Shown here in pieces: positions 45,239 through 53,756 of a stretch of 64,000 bases of DNA. The DNA comes from JACDAE01 sp963717195 (GTDB taxonomy: Bacteria; Chloroflexota; Ktedonobacteria; Ktedonobacterales; Ktedonobacteraceae), in NCBI GenBank assembly GCA_963717195.1, contig CAVQVR010000021.1, forward strand, positions 186,001-250,000, read 5' to 3'. How positions within the stretch are numbered: position 1 is the stretch's first letter; the number at the start of each line of letters is the position of its first letter. The notes below the pieces were generated by a model, which was not told the origin of the DNA, did no database searches, and saw nothing but the letters and a program-made list of their open reading frames with translations. The position numbers were made by a program, and so were the translations under genes.

Positions 45239-46420
45239 ATGGAGATCGATGTGGAGCGCCAGCAAAAGGCGCGTGAGTATGCAAAAATACGCCGACGCCT
45301 CTCATTTGTAGACCTGGGGATCGCGGCGGTTGGCTTGCTCATTATATTTGTAGCGGGCCTGGATAAGTGGTTACGCAATGCAATACAAGGGATATCATTT
45401 CTCGGTTGGCAACCTGTGCATGGCTGGTATCCTTTGCAGATACTCCTGTACTTTTTGAGCGTAATCCTGGTCTATCAGTTGATCACTTCGCCAATCGCTT
45501 ATTATAGCGGCTTTGTGCTCCCTCATCGTTATGGTATCTCAACGATGTCATTTCAGGCATGGCTGAAGGATCTTTTCAAGGGACTGGGGCTTGGTCTGGT
45601 ATTAGAGGTTGCCGCTATTACATTGATCTATGCCCTGCTCGCATTGCAACCGCTGACGTGGTGGTTGTGGGTCGCCGTCATTATGCTTTTCTTCTCCGTG
45701 ATCATGGCAAATCTCGCGCCAGTACTCCTTTTTCCACTGTTCTACAAATTTGCGCCCTTGCCCGAAGGTGAACTGACGCAACGTTTGTTGGCCCTGACAC
45801 AACGCGCCAATACGAGAGTACGTGGAATATATTCCATGCAAATGAGTAACAAAACCACAGCCGCCAATGCTGCTTTGATGGGCCTGGGAAATACACGTCG
45901 CGTCGTAGTGGGCGATACGATGATCGACCGCTACACGGTGGACGAGATTGAGGTCGTACTAGCACATGAGTTAGGACATCACGTGCATGCCGACATCTGG
46001 AAGTTGATTATCAGCCAATCGCTTCTGATGCTGGGTGGCCTCTATGTCGCGAACGTAATTCTACACGCCGTGGTTGCAGCAGGTTTTTATCAATCGCTCA
46101 CCGATCCTGCCACGCTACCTTTCTTTTTCCTGCTCACCGGCATCTTCAGTCTGATCGTGATGCCCATTGGAAATACTTACAGCCGACTCATCGAGTACCA
46201 GGCCGACGAATATGCACTGCAAACGACACGTAAAATTGAGGCGTTTAAAAGTGCGATGACGCGCCTCGCCAATCAGAATCTGGCCGAGGTCGAGCCATCG
46301 CCCATCGTGGAGTTTCTCTTCGCCTCGCATCCTTCAATCGGCAAGCGGCTCAAGCACGCCGACGAATTCGCGACGCGTTCCGGCTACACTTTCAATGCAT
46401 CCGCAAGCGCACCCAGTTGA
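45239..46420 (+). CDS. M48-family membrane metalloprotease (Ste24/CAAX protease-like)
   Basis: 393 aa with about six membrane segments, resembling the Ste24 type rather than HtpX. The zinc site is HELGHH (in VLAHELGHHVHAD) with the third ligand Glu in EYQADEYAL; SHPSIGKRLKHA is the usual C-terminal element. The N-terminal part has FLGWQPVHGWYPLQILLYF and a YYSGFVLPHRYGIS loop typical of the family. Such enzymes degrade membrane or misfolded proteins. GAGGAGTAGG lies just before the ATG. The 3' end overlaps the convergent LLM oxidoreductase gene by 37 bp, with no terminator between. Confidence 0.93.
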   Translation: MEIDVERQQKAREYAKIRRRLSFVDLGIAAVGLLIIFVAGLDKWLRNAIQGISFLGWQPVHGWYPLQILLYFLSVILVYQLITSPIAYYSGFVLPHRYGISTMSFQAWLKDLFKGLGLGLVLEVAAITLIYALLALQPLTWWLWVAVIMLFFSVIMANLAPVLLFPLFYKFAPLPEGELTQRLLALTQRANTRVRGIYSMQMSNKTTAANAALMGLGNTRRVVVGDTMIDRYTVDEIEVVLAHELGHHVHADIWKLIISQSLLMLGGLYVANVILHAVVAAGFYQSLTDPATLPFFFLLTGIFSLIVMPIGNTYSRLIEYQADEYALQTTRKIEAFKSAMTRLANQNLAEVEPSPIVEFLFASHPSIGKRLKHADEFATRSGYTFNASASAPS

Positions 46421-47463
46421 GAGGCAGCTTCCTCGACCGTGCCAGCAGGCATAGCGAGGAGCGGCTCATCGACACCCAATGCGCCCCATTGATCGAGTTT
46501 CGCAACCACCTCGCGCGGGGTACCAATAATGGTGACGGCATCGAGCATACGCGGACTTACCGCCTCGATAGCCGTCTTCATACCCTGCTTCCAGCCCTCG
46601 ATGACCGCCTGTACATCTTCACCGAAGCCGTTGCGCGTCAGCATCTGCGCGTAGTAGACTCCCATCTTGCCAATATAATAGGCCAGTGGTGAAGCAACCT
46701 GGACGTATGCAGCCTTGCGCTCTTCTGCAGAAGCGTTTTCCTTCAGAATTGCACTGGTAATATATGGAGCTATAGCGGCACTGTGAGCGGCGCGACCAGC
46801 AAGCGCAGAGCCTTCGTCAAGCTGTTCGCGCAATTCGCTCCATCGATTGCCCGGCCAGTACACCGGGAGCACGCCATCGGCGACCTCGCCCGTCTGCACA
46901 ACATTTTTGGGCCCCATTGCCGCAATATAAATGGGCAGGTCGGCACGTAGAGGAGTAAAGCGTAACTTAAAACCACGCTCCAGGTGAAAGAACTCGCCGG
47001 AATAGACCAGTTTTTCGCCGCGCAGAATCATTCTGATGATCTCAACATACTCGCGTGTACGCTTCACCGGCTTCTGAAAAGGCACTCCATGCCAGTGCTC
47101 AACGACGTTTGCGCCCGATGGACCCAGGCCGAGCAGAATACGCCCACCAGAGCGTTCGTCCAATGTTGCGGCAGAACTGGCGATCAGAGCAGGCGTACGC
47201 GAATAAATATTCGCGATACCCGCGCCAATCTTGATACGCTTCGTAGACCGCACGAGATCAGCCATTGAAGTAAAAAGTTCATAGCCCCAGGATTTGCCTA
47301 GCCAGACGGAATCAAATCCCAGCTCATCGGCGATCTTGACCTTCTCCACCACCGCATTCCACTCGCCAGGAAAATTCGGGGAATCGGCCACGAAGCCAAT
47401 CCGTGAACGATACGCTCTTTCAGGAGTCGCGGCAACTACACCAGACCCGGAATCAGTCGTCAT
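46384..47463 (-). CDS. LLM-class F420-dependent oxidoreductase 1
   Basis: 359 aa luciferase-like TIM barrel. RIGFVADSPNFPGEWNAVV, ADELGFDSVWLGKSWGYE, IKIGAGIANIYSRTPALIAS and GRILLGLGPSGANVVEHWHG follow the F420-dependent pattern (methylenetetrahydromethanopterin reductase-like). The ATG at 47463 is chosen; an in-frame ATG at 47475 is also possible. It lies just downstream of the Fgd-like gene on the same strand and is probably co-transcribed. Fgd would supply reduced F420 and this enzyme would spend it (inference). Substrate unknown. Confidence 0.88.
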   Translation of the reverse strand: MTTDSGSGVVAATPERAYRSRIGFVADSPNFPGEWNAVVEKVKIADELGFDSVWLGKSWGYELFTSMADLVRSTKRIKIGAGIANIYSRTPALIASSAATLDERSGGRILLGLGPSGANVVEHWHGVPFQKPVKRTREYVEIIRMILRGEKLVYSGEFFHLERGFKLRFTPLRADLPIYIAAMGPKNVVQTGEVADGVLPVYWPGNRWSELREQLDEGSALAGRAAHSAAIAPYITSAILKENASAEERKAAYVQVASPLAYYIGKMGVYYAQMLTRNGFGEDVQAVIEGWKQGMKTAIEAVSPRMLDAVTIIGTPREVVAKLDQWGALGVDEPLLAMPAGTVEEAASQLGALADALKV

Positions 47464-47499
47464 ACGAAGACCCATCCTTCCATCGCGAATAGCACATTT

Positions 47500-48515
47500 T
47501 TAGCCCCACCGCTGACGCAAACGGGGTAGAATTTCTTTGAGTACAACTCAATGAAATGAGACTGGTCCTCACCCGGCGCATGGAAGATCAGGTGAGTAAA
47601 GCCCAGTTCGATGTAGGGACGCAACTGTTCAATGTGCTCTTCAGGATCGCTGGAGACCAGCCAGCGACGATATGCCTGATCGGCAACCGTTTCAGCTCTT
47701 TTCTCCATCTCACGAGCATCATGAATGGCAACTTTATCTTCAGCCGGTAGGGCCAATGCAGCCCATATGCGTGTATCGGCCAGAGCACGGTTGCGGTCCG
47801 TATCGAAAGAGACTTTCACTTCAATGGTGCGTTCAATAGAGCCTGGATCTTTGTGCGCGGCCTTTGCGCCTTCTTCCACTGCCGGAAGGAGTTTCTCTTG
47901 ATACAGCTCCATTCCTTTCCCAGAGGTGCAGATAAAGCCGTCGCCAGCGCGCCCTGCAAATTTTGCTGCGACTGGCCCACCCGCACTGATATAAATGGGA
48001 ATGAGCTGATCTGGTTTATCATAGATGGTTGCATTCTTCGTATTGTAGTATTCACCTTCGAACGTGACCAGGTCTTCCGTCCAGAGTTTTTTAATCAGCG
48101 CAACGGCCTCACGCAACCGCGCCAGGCGTTCTTTTGCTTCGGGCCACTCTCTACCAGTCACGGCTACTTCGTTAAGGGATTTGCCCGAGCCGACGCCCAG
48201 GATAAAGCGACCGGGATTAAGGGAGCCCAATGTACCGAATGCCTGGGCTACAATCGCTGGTTCATAGCGAAACGTTGGCGTAAGGACGCTGGTACCAAGC
48301 GTCACGTGCCGGGTACGTTCACCAACTGCGCCGAGCCATGCAAAGACTTGTGGAGCATGTCCATTGGTATGACGCCAGGGTTGAAAATGATCACTGACCC
48401 AGACACTATCAAAGCCAGCATTTTCCGCTTCAACGGCATAATCGAGCAAACGTCGCGGTCCAAACTGTTCTGCTGAAGCTTTATATCCTAATTTCAAAGC
48501 ATGTTTTGCGCTCAT
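47500..48515 (-). CDS. fgd: F420-dependent glucose-6-phosphate dehydrogenase-like protein (apparent frameshift near 47538)
   Basis: Starts at the ATG 48515, with TAGGAG 6 nt upstream. As read, the frame continues to 47460 with an odd tail. Adding one A in the AAA at 47536-47538 gives LYSKEILPRLRQRWG and a stop at 47500, total 338 aa, matching known Fgd proteins (about 336). Fgd oxidises glucose 6-phosphate with F420. Signatures: LGYKASAEQFGPRRLLDYAV, VSDHFQPWRHTNGHAPQVF, TLGTSVLTPTFRYEPAIVAQ, ILGVGSGKSLNEVAVTG, FICTSGKGMELY and IEVKVSFDTDR. This is the likely source of reduced F420 for the two neighbouring LLM enzymes. Confidence 0.88.
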
Positions 48516-48972
48516 AAAATCTCCTAACATAGACTGTCTTATTGCCACCTTCCGGACCCGGAAGGATGGAGATCCTCCCTAATCAGCACTCTATCATAGT
48601 ATCACGTCTGAAAGGGAAGTCGCAGGAGAGACGCAAAGCGGGTTGCAATTCTGTCCTCCAGAAAAAGACTTTTACGCCTGCGATATCTGTACAAATGCAC
48701 CATCCGTTGCCTTCAGACTGCTCCTCTGTGTTAAAACCTCAATTGAGGTGACGAAGCGCGTATTGTCAGGGGACCATGCGGCAAAGATTGAAATAAAGGG
48801 CCACTTGAGCGTGCTATAATGCAGATACATGCCTATCGCACAACGAAAAGAGAGCATATCCCATCAATAAGAAGCTTAATGGAACTTGCTTTCTTTTTGA
48901 TCCCACAGACAGTGCATGAAGTTTACTATCCAACACATAGAGCTGTTTTTTGAAGAAAGAAGGTATTTGTTC
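48516..48972. other. 457-bp divergent region between the Fgd-like gene and LLM oxidoreductase 3
   Basis: I see no coding frame with a ribosome-binding site, no long palindrome and no promoter good enough to list. Confidence 0.4.
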
Positions 48973-49921
48973 ATGCCAATGAAATATGGTGTGAGCCTTC
49001 CTCAGGGCTGGATGATGGATCTGGTGGGTATTAAGGACCCTGTAGAAGCGTATGAGACGATGACACGTGTCGCTCAAACTGCTGATGAAACTGGCTATAA
49101 TTCTGCCTGGCTTGTTGATCACTTCCATACCGTTCCGCTGCCGACGCAGGAGGTAACGTTCGAGTGCTGGACGACTACAGCCGCCCTGGCACGCGATACG
49201 AAACGGATTCTGTATTGGTCAGATGGTTAGCTGCAATAGCTATCGCAATCCGGCGTTACTGGCAAAGATGGCGAGTACCGTCGATGTGCTGAGTCACGGA
49301 CGGCTCAATTTCGGCATTGGAGCTGGTTGGTACGAGCACGAGTACCGCGCCTATGGTTACGAGTATCCCGATGCCCCGGAACGTCTGCGTCAGCTGCGCG
49401 AGGCCGTACAGGTCATTCTGGCCATGTGGACGCAAGAGGAAGCCGTCTTTGAGGGCAAGTATTACCAGGTGCACGGCGCAATCAATCAGCCAAAAGGTGT
49501 GCAGAAGCCACATATTCCGCTGCTGATTGGTGGCGGTGGCGAGAAAGTTACGCTCAAGCTAGTCGCGCAATACGGTGATGCCTGTAACATTAGCGGCGAC
49601 ATAGCCACCATCAAGCACAAATTCGATGTTATCAAACAGCATTGTGAGACCGTGGGACGCGATTACGACAGCATTCATCGCACATCAATATCTATCTGCT
49701 CCATTGGTGAGACCGATGAAGAGGCTCTTGCGAAGATTCCTGCACCTGTCAGAAGTCGCTTCGGGGATCGTATAAATGAGGGTCTAATTGGCAGTCCTGC
49801 TACCATTCGTCAGCGCCTGGCTGCTTATGAAGCCGCTGGCGTACAGGAACTGATATTAGGCTTCCCCGATATTACCACCCTGAATTCTCTTCGCCTTTTC
49901 GCGAAAGAGTTCATCGTGTAA
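48973..49921 (+). CDS. LLM-class F420-dependent oxidoreductase 3 (apparent frameshift at about 49215)
   Basis: The frame from the ATG at 48973 (AGAAGG upstream) stops at 49230. Removing one T from TAT-TGG at 49215-49216 gives LYGQMVSCNSYRNPALLAKM and continues to 49921; total 315 aa, the usual size. The N-terminal part has MKYGVSLPQGWMMDLVG and the substrate loop SAWLVDHFHTVPLPTQEV. The C-terminal part has STVDVLSHGRLNFGIGAGW, a key F420 family block, and IPLLIGGGGEKVTLKLVAQY. Probably uses F420 from the neighbouring Fgd-like enzyme. Substrate unknown. Confidence 0.85.
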
Positions 49922-49985
49922 TCTGATACGGATTGGTATAAAGGATGTGCTTATAAATCCATCCGTTGATACGAATTCCTTTTGC

Positions 49986-50088
49986 GCGGGGGATGTAGGG
50001 GCCGCACTGATGCCGCCCAGGTGCGTCCGGTGCATTGAACAGACCACACACTCCTGGGCGGCATCAGTGCGGCCCCTACATCCCCCGC
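49986..50088. repeat. Family A palindrome, 36-bp perfect arms, between convergent genes
   Basis: Left arm 49986-50021 (GCGGGGGATGTAGGGGCCGC...) and right arm 50053-50088 are exact complements. Family words flank it on both sides (GTGCTTATAAATCC at 49948, CGATTTATAAGCCCG at 50099), so the whole gap between LLM 3 and the SPFH gene is repeat-derived. Confidence 0.9.
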
Positions 50089-50114
50089 GGTCCCAACGCG
50101 ATTTATAAGCCCGT

Positions 50115-51752
50115 CTATCCTCCAGCCATTAAATTTCCATCATCAGGCTGATGCAAAGCCCGATCAGGCTTTGTTTCATCGTCGTAATCTACAGCGAAGA
50201 GGGAATCGTTCTTTTGAGCCCATTCATACAAAATTTGTGCTGCACGATCCGCATCAAAGCTTACAGCGTCCCTGGCGTTGGGATCCTGCGCGATCAGCTC
50301 AAATTTTGCCGCAATCCCCCGAATAGTACTGGGATCCGTAATTTTGCCTTGCTGTACAGCCTTGTAAGCTTCAATGAGTACTTTTTCGTTTGGAAGCTCA
50401 GGGGTGGCAGGTGCAGGCGGATCATCATAAATGGGTTGAGGTGGTGGAGCTGGAACTGCCTGAGTCGTTTCCTCAGCCAGTCTCGCATTTCCAGCGGTTA
50501 CACTGGCCTTTTGCACTTTTGGTTGGCTACCTTGTGCCTTTGGTACAGGCGCTTTAACCACTGCAGGTTGCGGAGCAGAGCCAGTAGGTGGGGCTGGATT
50601 CTCTATAATAGTCGTTGGCATATCAAAAACGGCATCGGTTTCTACAATGGTAGCACCATGAGGCGCGAGCGAGACATCACGAATACGGACCCAGTTCACC
50701 ATCACGCCCCAGAGCGCAACATGCTCGCCTACCAACTCTTGCAGATATTTGTTGACACGCTCCCAACGCAGTTCTCCATCTCCTGCATCATCATATGTGA
50801 GCGGACGCGAGTGCAACCCCTGAGGCCAGGCAATGAAATCGTCAGGCGCAAATGTAGTAGCGATACTTTGAATGGTAGATATAACCAGTTCCTTAAGCAT
50901 CTCTTCCCATTGATTAACCTGCGTAACGGCGATATGGGCATCCTTCGGCATCAACTGGTATGAGATAGTGGAGCGTAAAACAACATCCTCGTCACGTGAC
51001 AACTGCACCTTTTGCAACGGGCAGACCCACTGCTTCTCACCCACATTCAAGGAGGGGCCAGGCTTTTCCCAGGGCAAGAGAATGTTAGGGCCTGCATAGA
51101 GGGTACGACGGTATTTCCCAAACGCGAAAACAATATCGACATATCCCTCCGCAACCGGGTGAAAAGAGAGCCGGATGATAACTATAAAAAGCAGCACAAA
51201 AAGGCACAACACAATCAGCGCAGAAGTAGGACCAAAAAGAGCAAACGTCCCTATGACCAAGAAAAGAGCAAATCCCCCAACCGTAGCCAGAGCCCACATA
51301 CCATTATCAGCATCTGAATCTAAATAGGAGAAGGAGACAGCCGCCCCTTGCGCGACTGCAACAGCGATGATCACAATGATCGTGGGCAAAAAACCGGCAG
51401 GTGAAATATATGGTCTGTGTAAATTAAGCGCTAAAAACACGAGAAGACTGGTAAAGACAGCAAAAAGCAAAGGAACAACGAAAATTGGAATATAGCGCCC
51501 CGGCTCTTTTAGAAAGTCGAGCGGAGAAGAGTCTGACTCGAACGGACCCGCCTGATCTCCTCCATCGCCCCAGCCACTCATATCCTCAGATGATGCAGGC
51601 GTGCTCAAATCGAAAACCTCCTCTTCCCCTGAAGCAGGGAGAGGAGGCAACGCATCATGATCTACCTGGCGAGCATATTCAAATGACTGGCCCCAATTGG
51701 TATTGTCAGATCTCTGCCGCGGAGGATCTGGTTCATTCCCATCTGGCGACAT
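50115..51752 (-). CDS. SPFH/band 7-domain membrane protein
   Basis: 545 aa from the ATG at 51752. Order: a disordered acidic N-terminus (1-80), about four membrane segments (IPIFVVPLLFAVFTSLLVFL, GFLPTIIVIIAVAVAQGAA, WALATVGGFALFLVIG, SALIVLCLFVLLFIVIIRL), then a stomatin-like SPFH domain from about 195 (HPVAEGYVDIVFAFGKYRRTLYAGPNILLPW). A Pro/Ala/Val linker (about 385-455) follows, then a helical C-terminal region (NEKVLIEAYKAVQQGKITDP). SPFH proteins build oligomeric membrane microdomains and often control proteases. Its neighbour is the PSP1/RicT gene 51 bp upstream on the same strand. Confidence 0.85.
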   Translation of the reverse strand: MSPDGNEPDPPRQRSDNTNWGQSFEYARQVDHDALPPLPASGEEEVFDLSTPASSEDMSGWGDGGDQAGPFESDSSPLDFLKEPGRYIPIFVVPLLFAVFTSLLVFLALNLHRPYISPAGFLPTIIVIIAVAVAQGAAVSFSYLDSDADNGMWALATVGGFALFLVIGTFALFGPTSALIVLCLFVLLFIVIIRLSFHPVAEGYVDIVFAFGKYRRTLYAGPNILLPWEKPGPSLNVGEKQWVCPLQKVQLSRDEDVVLRSTISYQLMPKDAHIAVTQVNQWEEMLKELVISTIQSIATTFAPDDFIAWPQGLHSRPLTYDDAGDGELRWERVNKYLQELVGEHVALWGVMVNWVRIRDVSLAPHGATIVETDAVFDMPTTIIENPAPPTGSAPQPAVVKAPVPKAQGSQPKVQKASVTAGNARLAEETTQAVPAPPPQPIYDDPPAPATPELPNEKVLIEAYKAVQQGKITDPSTIRGIAAKFELIAQDPNARDAVSFDADRAAQILYEWAQKNDSLFAVDYDDETKPDRALHQPDDGNLMAGG

Positions 51753-51803
51753 ATGTACAAACACCTTCCTCTCATCTCATCACCAAAACTAAATTTGTAC
51801 GTC

Positions 51804-52781
51804 TCACTTCTTATTTATACCACAAGAGCCACAGCCATTGCTTTTACCACTGGTACTACAGGCGCCGCCTGAACCGCAACTACCACATCCTCCGCCTCCT
51901 CCACTGCCGCACCCACCTCCCTTGCTGCTACAACAGGCACCACCGGAACCACAGCTTTTTTGTTCCTTTTCTTCATCTACCGGAACTTGAATTGTCACAC
52001 CGCTTTCCAGCATTACCTCAACCGAATTTTGGGGCACATTGACCGAGACAACCTTCCCAGCACCACTGGGCGTCGTAAGCATTGTTCCAACCTGGGGCAT
52101 CTGTCGCTTGGCCTGAACATAATTATCGTTCTCATAAGAAAGACAACAGAGCAGGCGTCCACAGACACCTGAGATCTTCGAAGGATTGAGAGGAAGTCCC
52201 TGTTCTTTTGCCATTTTAATCGAGACGATGCCGAATTCTTTGATCCAGGAGCTACAACACAACGTTTTGCCACAAATGCCAACGCCCCCTTGCAGCTTCG
52301 CCTGGCCGCGTGCACCGATCTGACGTAGCTCAATGCGTGTACGGAAAGTTGCGGCAAGATCGCGCACGAGGGCGCGAAAATCAACGCGTTCGTCGGCAGT
52401 AAAGTAAAAAGTCAGGCGACTGCCATCGAATGTGTACTCTGATTCTACAAGCTTCATCGGCAAGCTGTGCTGCTGAATGCGTTCAGCACAACGCACAAGC
52501 GCCTCTTTCTCCTTGCTTTTGAAAGAGAGCATCATACGCAATTCATCTTCAGTTGCCAGGCGCAGAACAGGTTTTAGCGGATCGCTGAGGTCACTTTCCG
52601 CAATTTTTTTCGGAGCAATGACAACACGTCCGGCCTCTACACCACGTACCGTCTCTACAATAACATACTGACCTGTGTTAAAGGCCTGCTCTTGCGGATC
52701 GAAGTAATAGATGCGCCCGGCTGGTCGAAAACGAATGCCGACAATAAGAACAGTCTTTTCTGTACTCGTCGCCAGTGACAT
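51804..52781 (-). CDS. PSP1/RicT (YaaT)-family protein with a Cys-Gly-rich tail
   Basis: 325 aa. The PSP1 core is well conserved: VVGI-type N-terminal strand (VLIVGIRFRPAGRIYYFDP), VIVETVRGVEAGRVV, KLVESEYTFDGSRLTFYFTADERVDFRALVRDLA split over the middle, IGARGQAKLQGGVGICGKTLCCSSWI and ISGVCGRLLCCLSYE. In Bacillus, RicT joins RicA and RicF in a 4Fe-4S complex that helps RNase Y process mRNA. The CGKTLCC and CGRLLCC cysteines are present. Residues about 281-325 are an extra tail with repeated CGSG-type units and more than ten Cys, not part of the usual protein; it may bind metal. GGAT precedes the ATG within a tandem repeat. Confidence 0.88.
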   Translation of the reverse strand: MSLATSTEKTVLIVGIRFRPAGRIYYFDPQEQAFNTGQYVIVETVRGVEAGRVVIAPKKIAESDLSDPLKPVLRLATEDELRMMLSFKSKEKEALVRCAERIQQHSLPMKLVESEYTFDGSRLTFYFTADERVDFRALVRDLAATFRTRIELRQIGARGQAKLQGGVGICGKTLCCSSWIKEFGIVSIKMAKEQGLPLNPSKISGVCGRLLCCLSYENDNYVQAKRQMPQVGTMLTTPSGAGKVVSVNVPQNSVEVMLESGVTIQVPVDEEKEQKSCGSGGACCSSKGGGCGSGGGGGCGSCGSGGACSTSGKSNGCGSCGINKK

Positions 52782-52786
52782 TTTTC

Positions 52787-52827
52787 CAGTATCCTTATTT
52801 TCAGTATCCTTATTTCAGTAGCCTTAT
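52787..52827. repeat. Three tandem CAGTATCCTTATTT repeats upstream of the PSP1 gene
   Basis: Copies at 52787-52801, 52802-52815 and a truncated one at 52816-52827; the last runs into a family B element. They lie directly upstream of the ATG and include its ribosome-binding site. Confidence 0.65.
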
Positions 52828-52842
52828 GCGGGTCGTGAAAGG
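52813..52842 (-). repeat. Family B 30-bp element, copy 5
   Basis: On the minus strand CCTTTCACGACCCGCATAAG then GCTACTGAAA, with TTTCA/TGAAA ends. Confidence 0.65.
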
Positions 52843-52948
52843 ATACAAGTGAAGATGCGCCACAAAACGGAGGATGAAGGGCGCAGCTTCATTGCTATCA
52901 TTCATTCAGCACCCCTTGCATCCTCTGCATCCCCTGCATCCACCAGCC

Positions 52949-53521
52949 TTACATTGCGTCCGTTAAGAGAATGGCCTCTGCAACCTCACGCATAGATTTG
53001 CGATTATTCATGCTGGCCTTCTGAATCTTGCGGAACGCTTCTTGCTCGCTAAGCCCCTGCTTTTCCATCAAGAGTCCTTTGGCACGCTCGACAATCTTAC
53101 GTGCTTCCAGTTGTTCGTTTAATGTACGAGCCTTCTCTTCCATAGCACGAAACTCGTTATAACGCGCCAGTGCTACTTCTATCGCCGGAGTAACCTCGCT
53201 CTCACGCAACGGCTTCACGATGTAGTTCACCACACCGGCTTCCTTAGCACGTTCAACGAGTGGCTGGTCACCGAAGGCGGTGAGAAGCAGTACAGGAGCG
53301 ATCTTTTCCTGTGTCAGCGTCTCAGCGGCTGCGATTCCATCCATATCCGGCATACGGATATCCATAATCACCAGTTCTGGCCGCAACTTGCGGGCCAGGT
53401 TGACAGCGCTTACTCCATCACCTGCTTCACCGACCACAAGATAGCCTTGTTTTGTCAGCACATCTTTCAGATCCATGCGCTGAATTGCTTCGTCATCTGC
53501 AATAATAATACGTGTTGGCAT
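52949..53521 (-). CDS. REC-ANTAR response regulator
   Basis: 190 aa. Receiver domain with Asp9/Asp10, phosphoacceptor Asp54, Thr81 and Lys103, a coiled-coil linker (AMEEKARTLNEQLEARKIVE), and a complete ANTAR RNA-binding domain (RAKGLLMEKQGLSEQEAFRK, then MREVAEAIL). Phosphorylated ANTAR proteins bind paired hairpins in nascent RNA and prevent termination, so it should act as an antiterminator. It is closely similar over its first 170 residues to the REC-ANTAR-LysR protein at 27380-28261, which lacks the last ANTAR helix. GAGGTGAG precedes the ATG. No partner histidine kinase is adjacent. Confidence 0.93.
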   Translation of the reverse strand: MPTRIIIADDEAIQRMDLKDVLTKQGYLVVGEAGDGVSAVNLARKLRPELVIMDIRMPDMDGIAAAETLTQEKIAPVLLLTAFGDQPLVERAKEAGVVNYIVKPLRESEVTPAIEVALARYNEFRAMEEKARTLNEQLEARKIVERAKGLLMEKQGLSEQEAFRKIQKASMNNRKSMREVAEAILLTDAM

Positions 53522-53676
53522 AGTCTCACCTCAAAACCTTTGGTCTCGTCCACCCTTTAGCCTCAATTCACTTCCCACGTTAGAGAGTATATCATACTAG
53601 ACCGGATGAGTCGATAGGACTTCCATCCTTCGTGTAAAATTGACACCTTTGACAAAGGACAGTGTCGTCAATCGCA

Positions 53677-53749
53677 CGGACGCGATCAATCGCGCGGGCT
53701 TATAAATCGCGCCCCTACACCATTGGCGGCATGGGCTTGTCAATCGCGC
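53677..53749. repeat. Family A repeat cluster downstream of the DAHP synthase gene
   Basis: CGCGATCAATCGCGCGGGCT, TATAAATCGCGCCCCTACAC and ATGGGCTTGTCAATCGCGC in succession. It starts about 155 bp upstream of the REC-ANTAR start and ends 8 bp from the DAHP synthase stop. Confidence 0.75.
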
Positions 53750-53756
53750 TACATAA

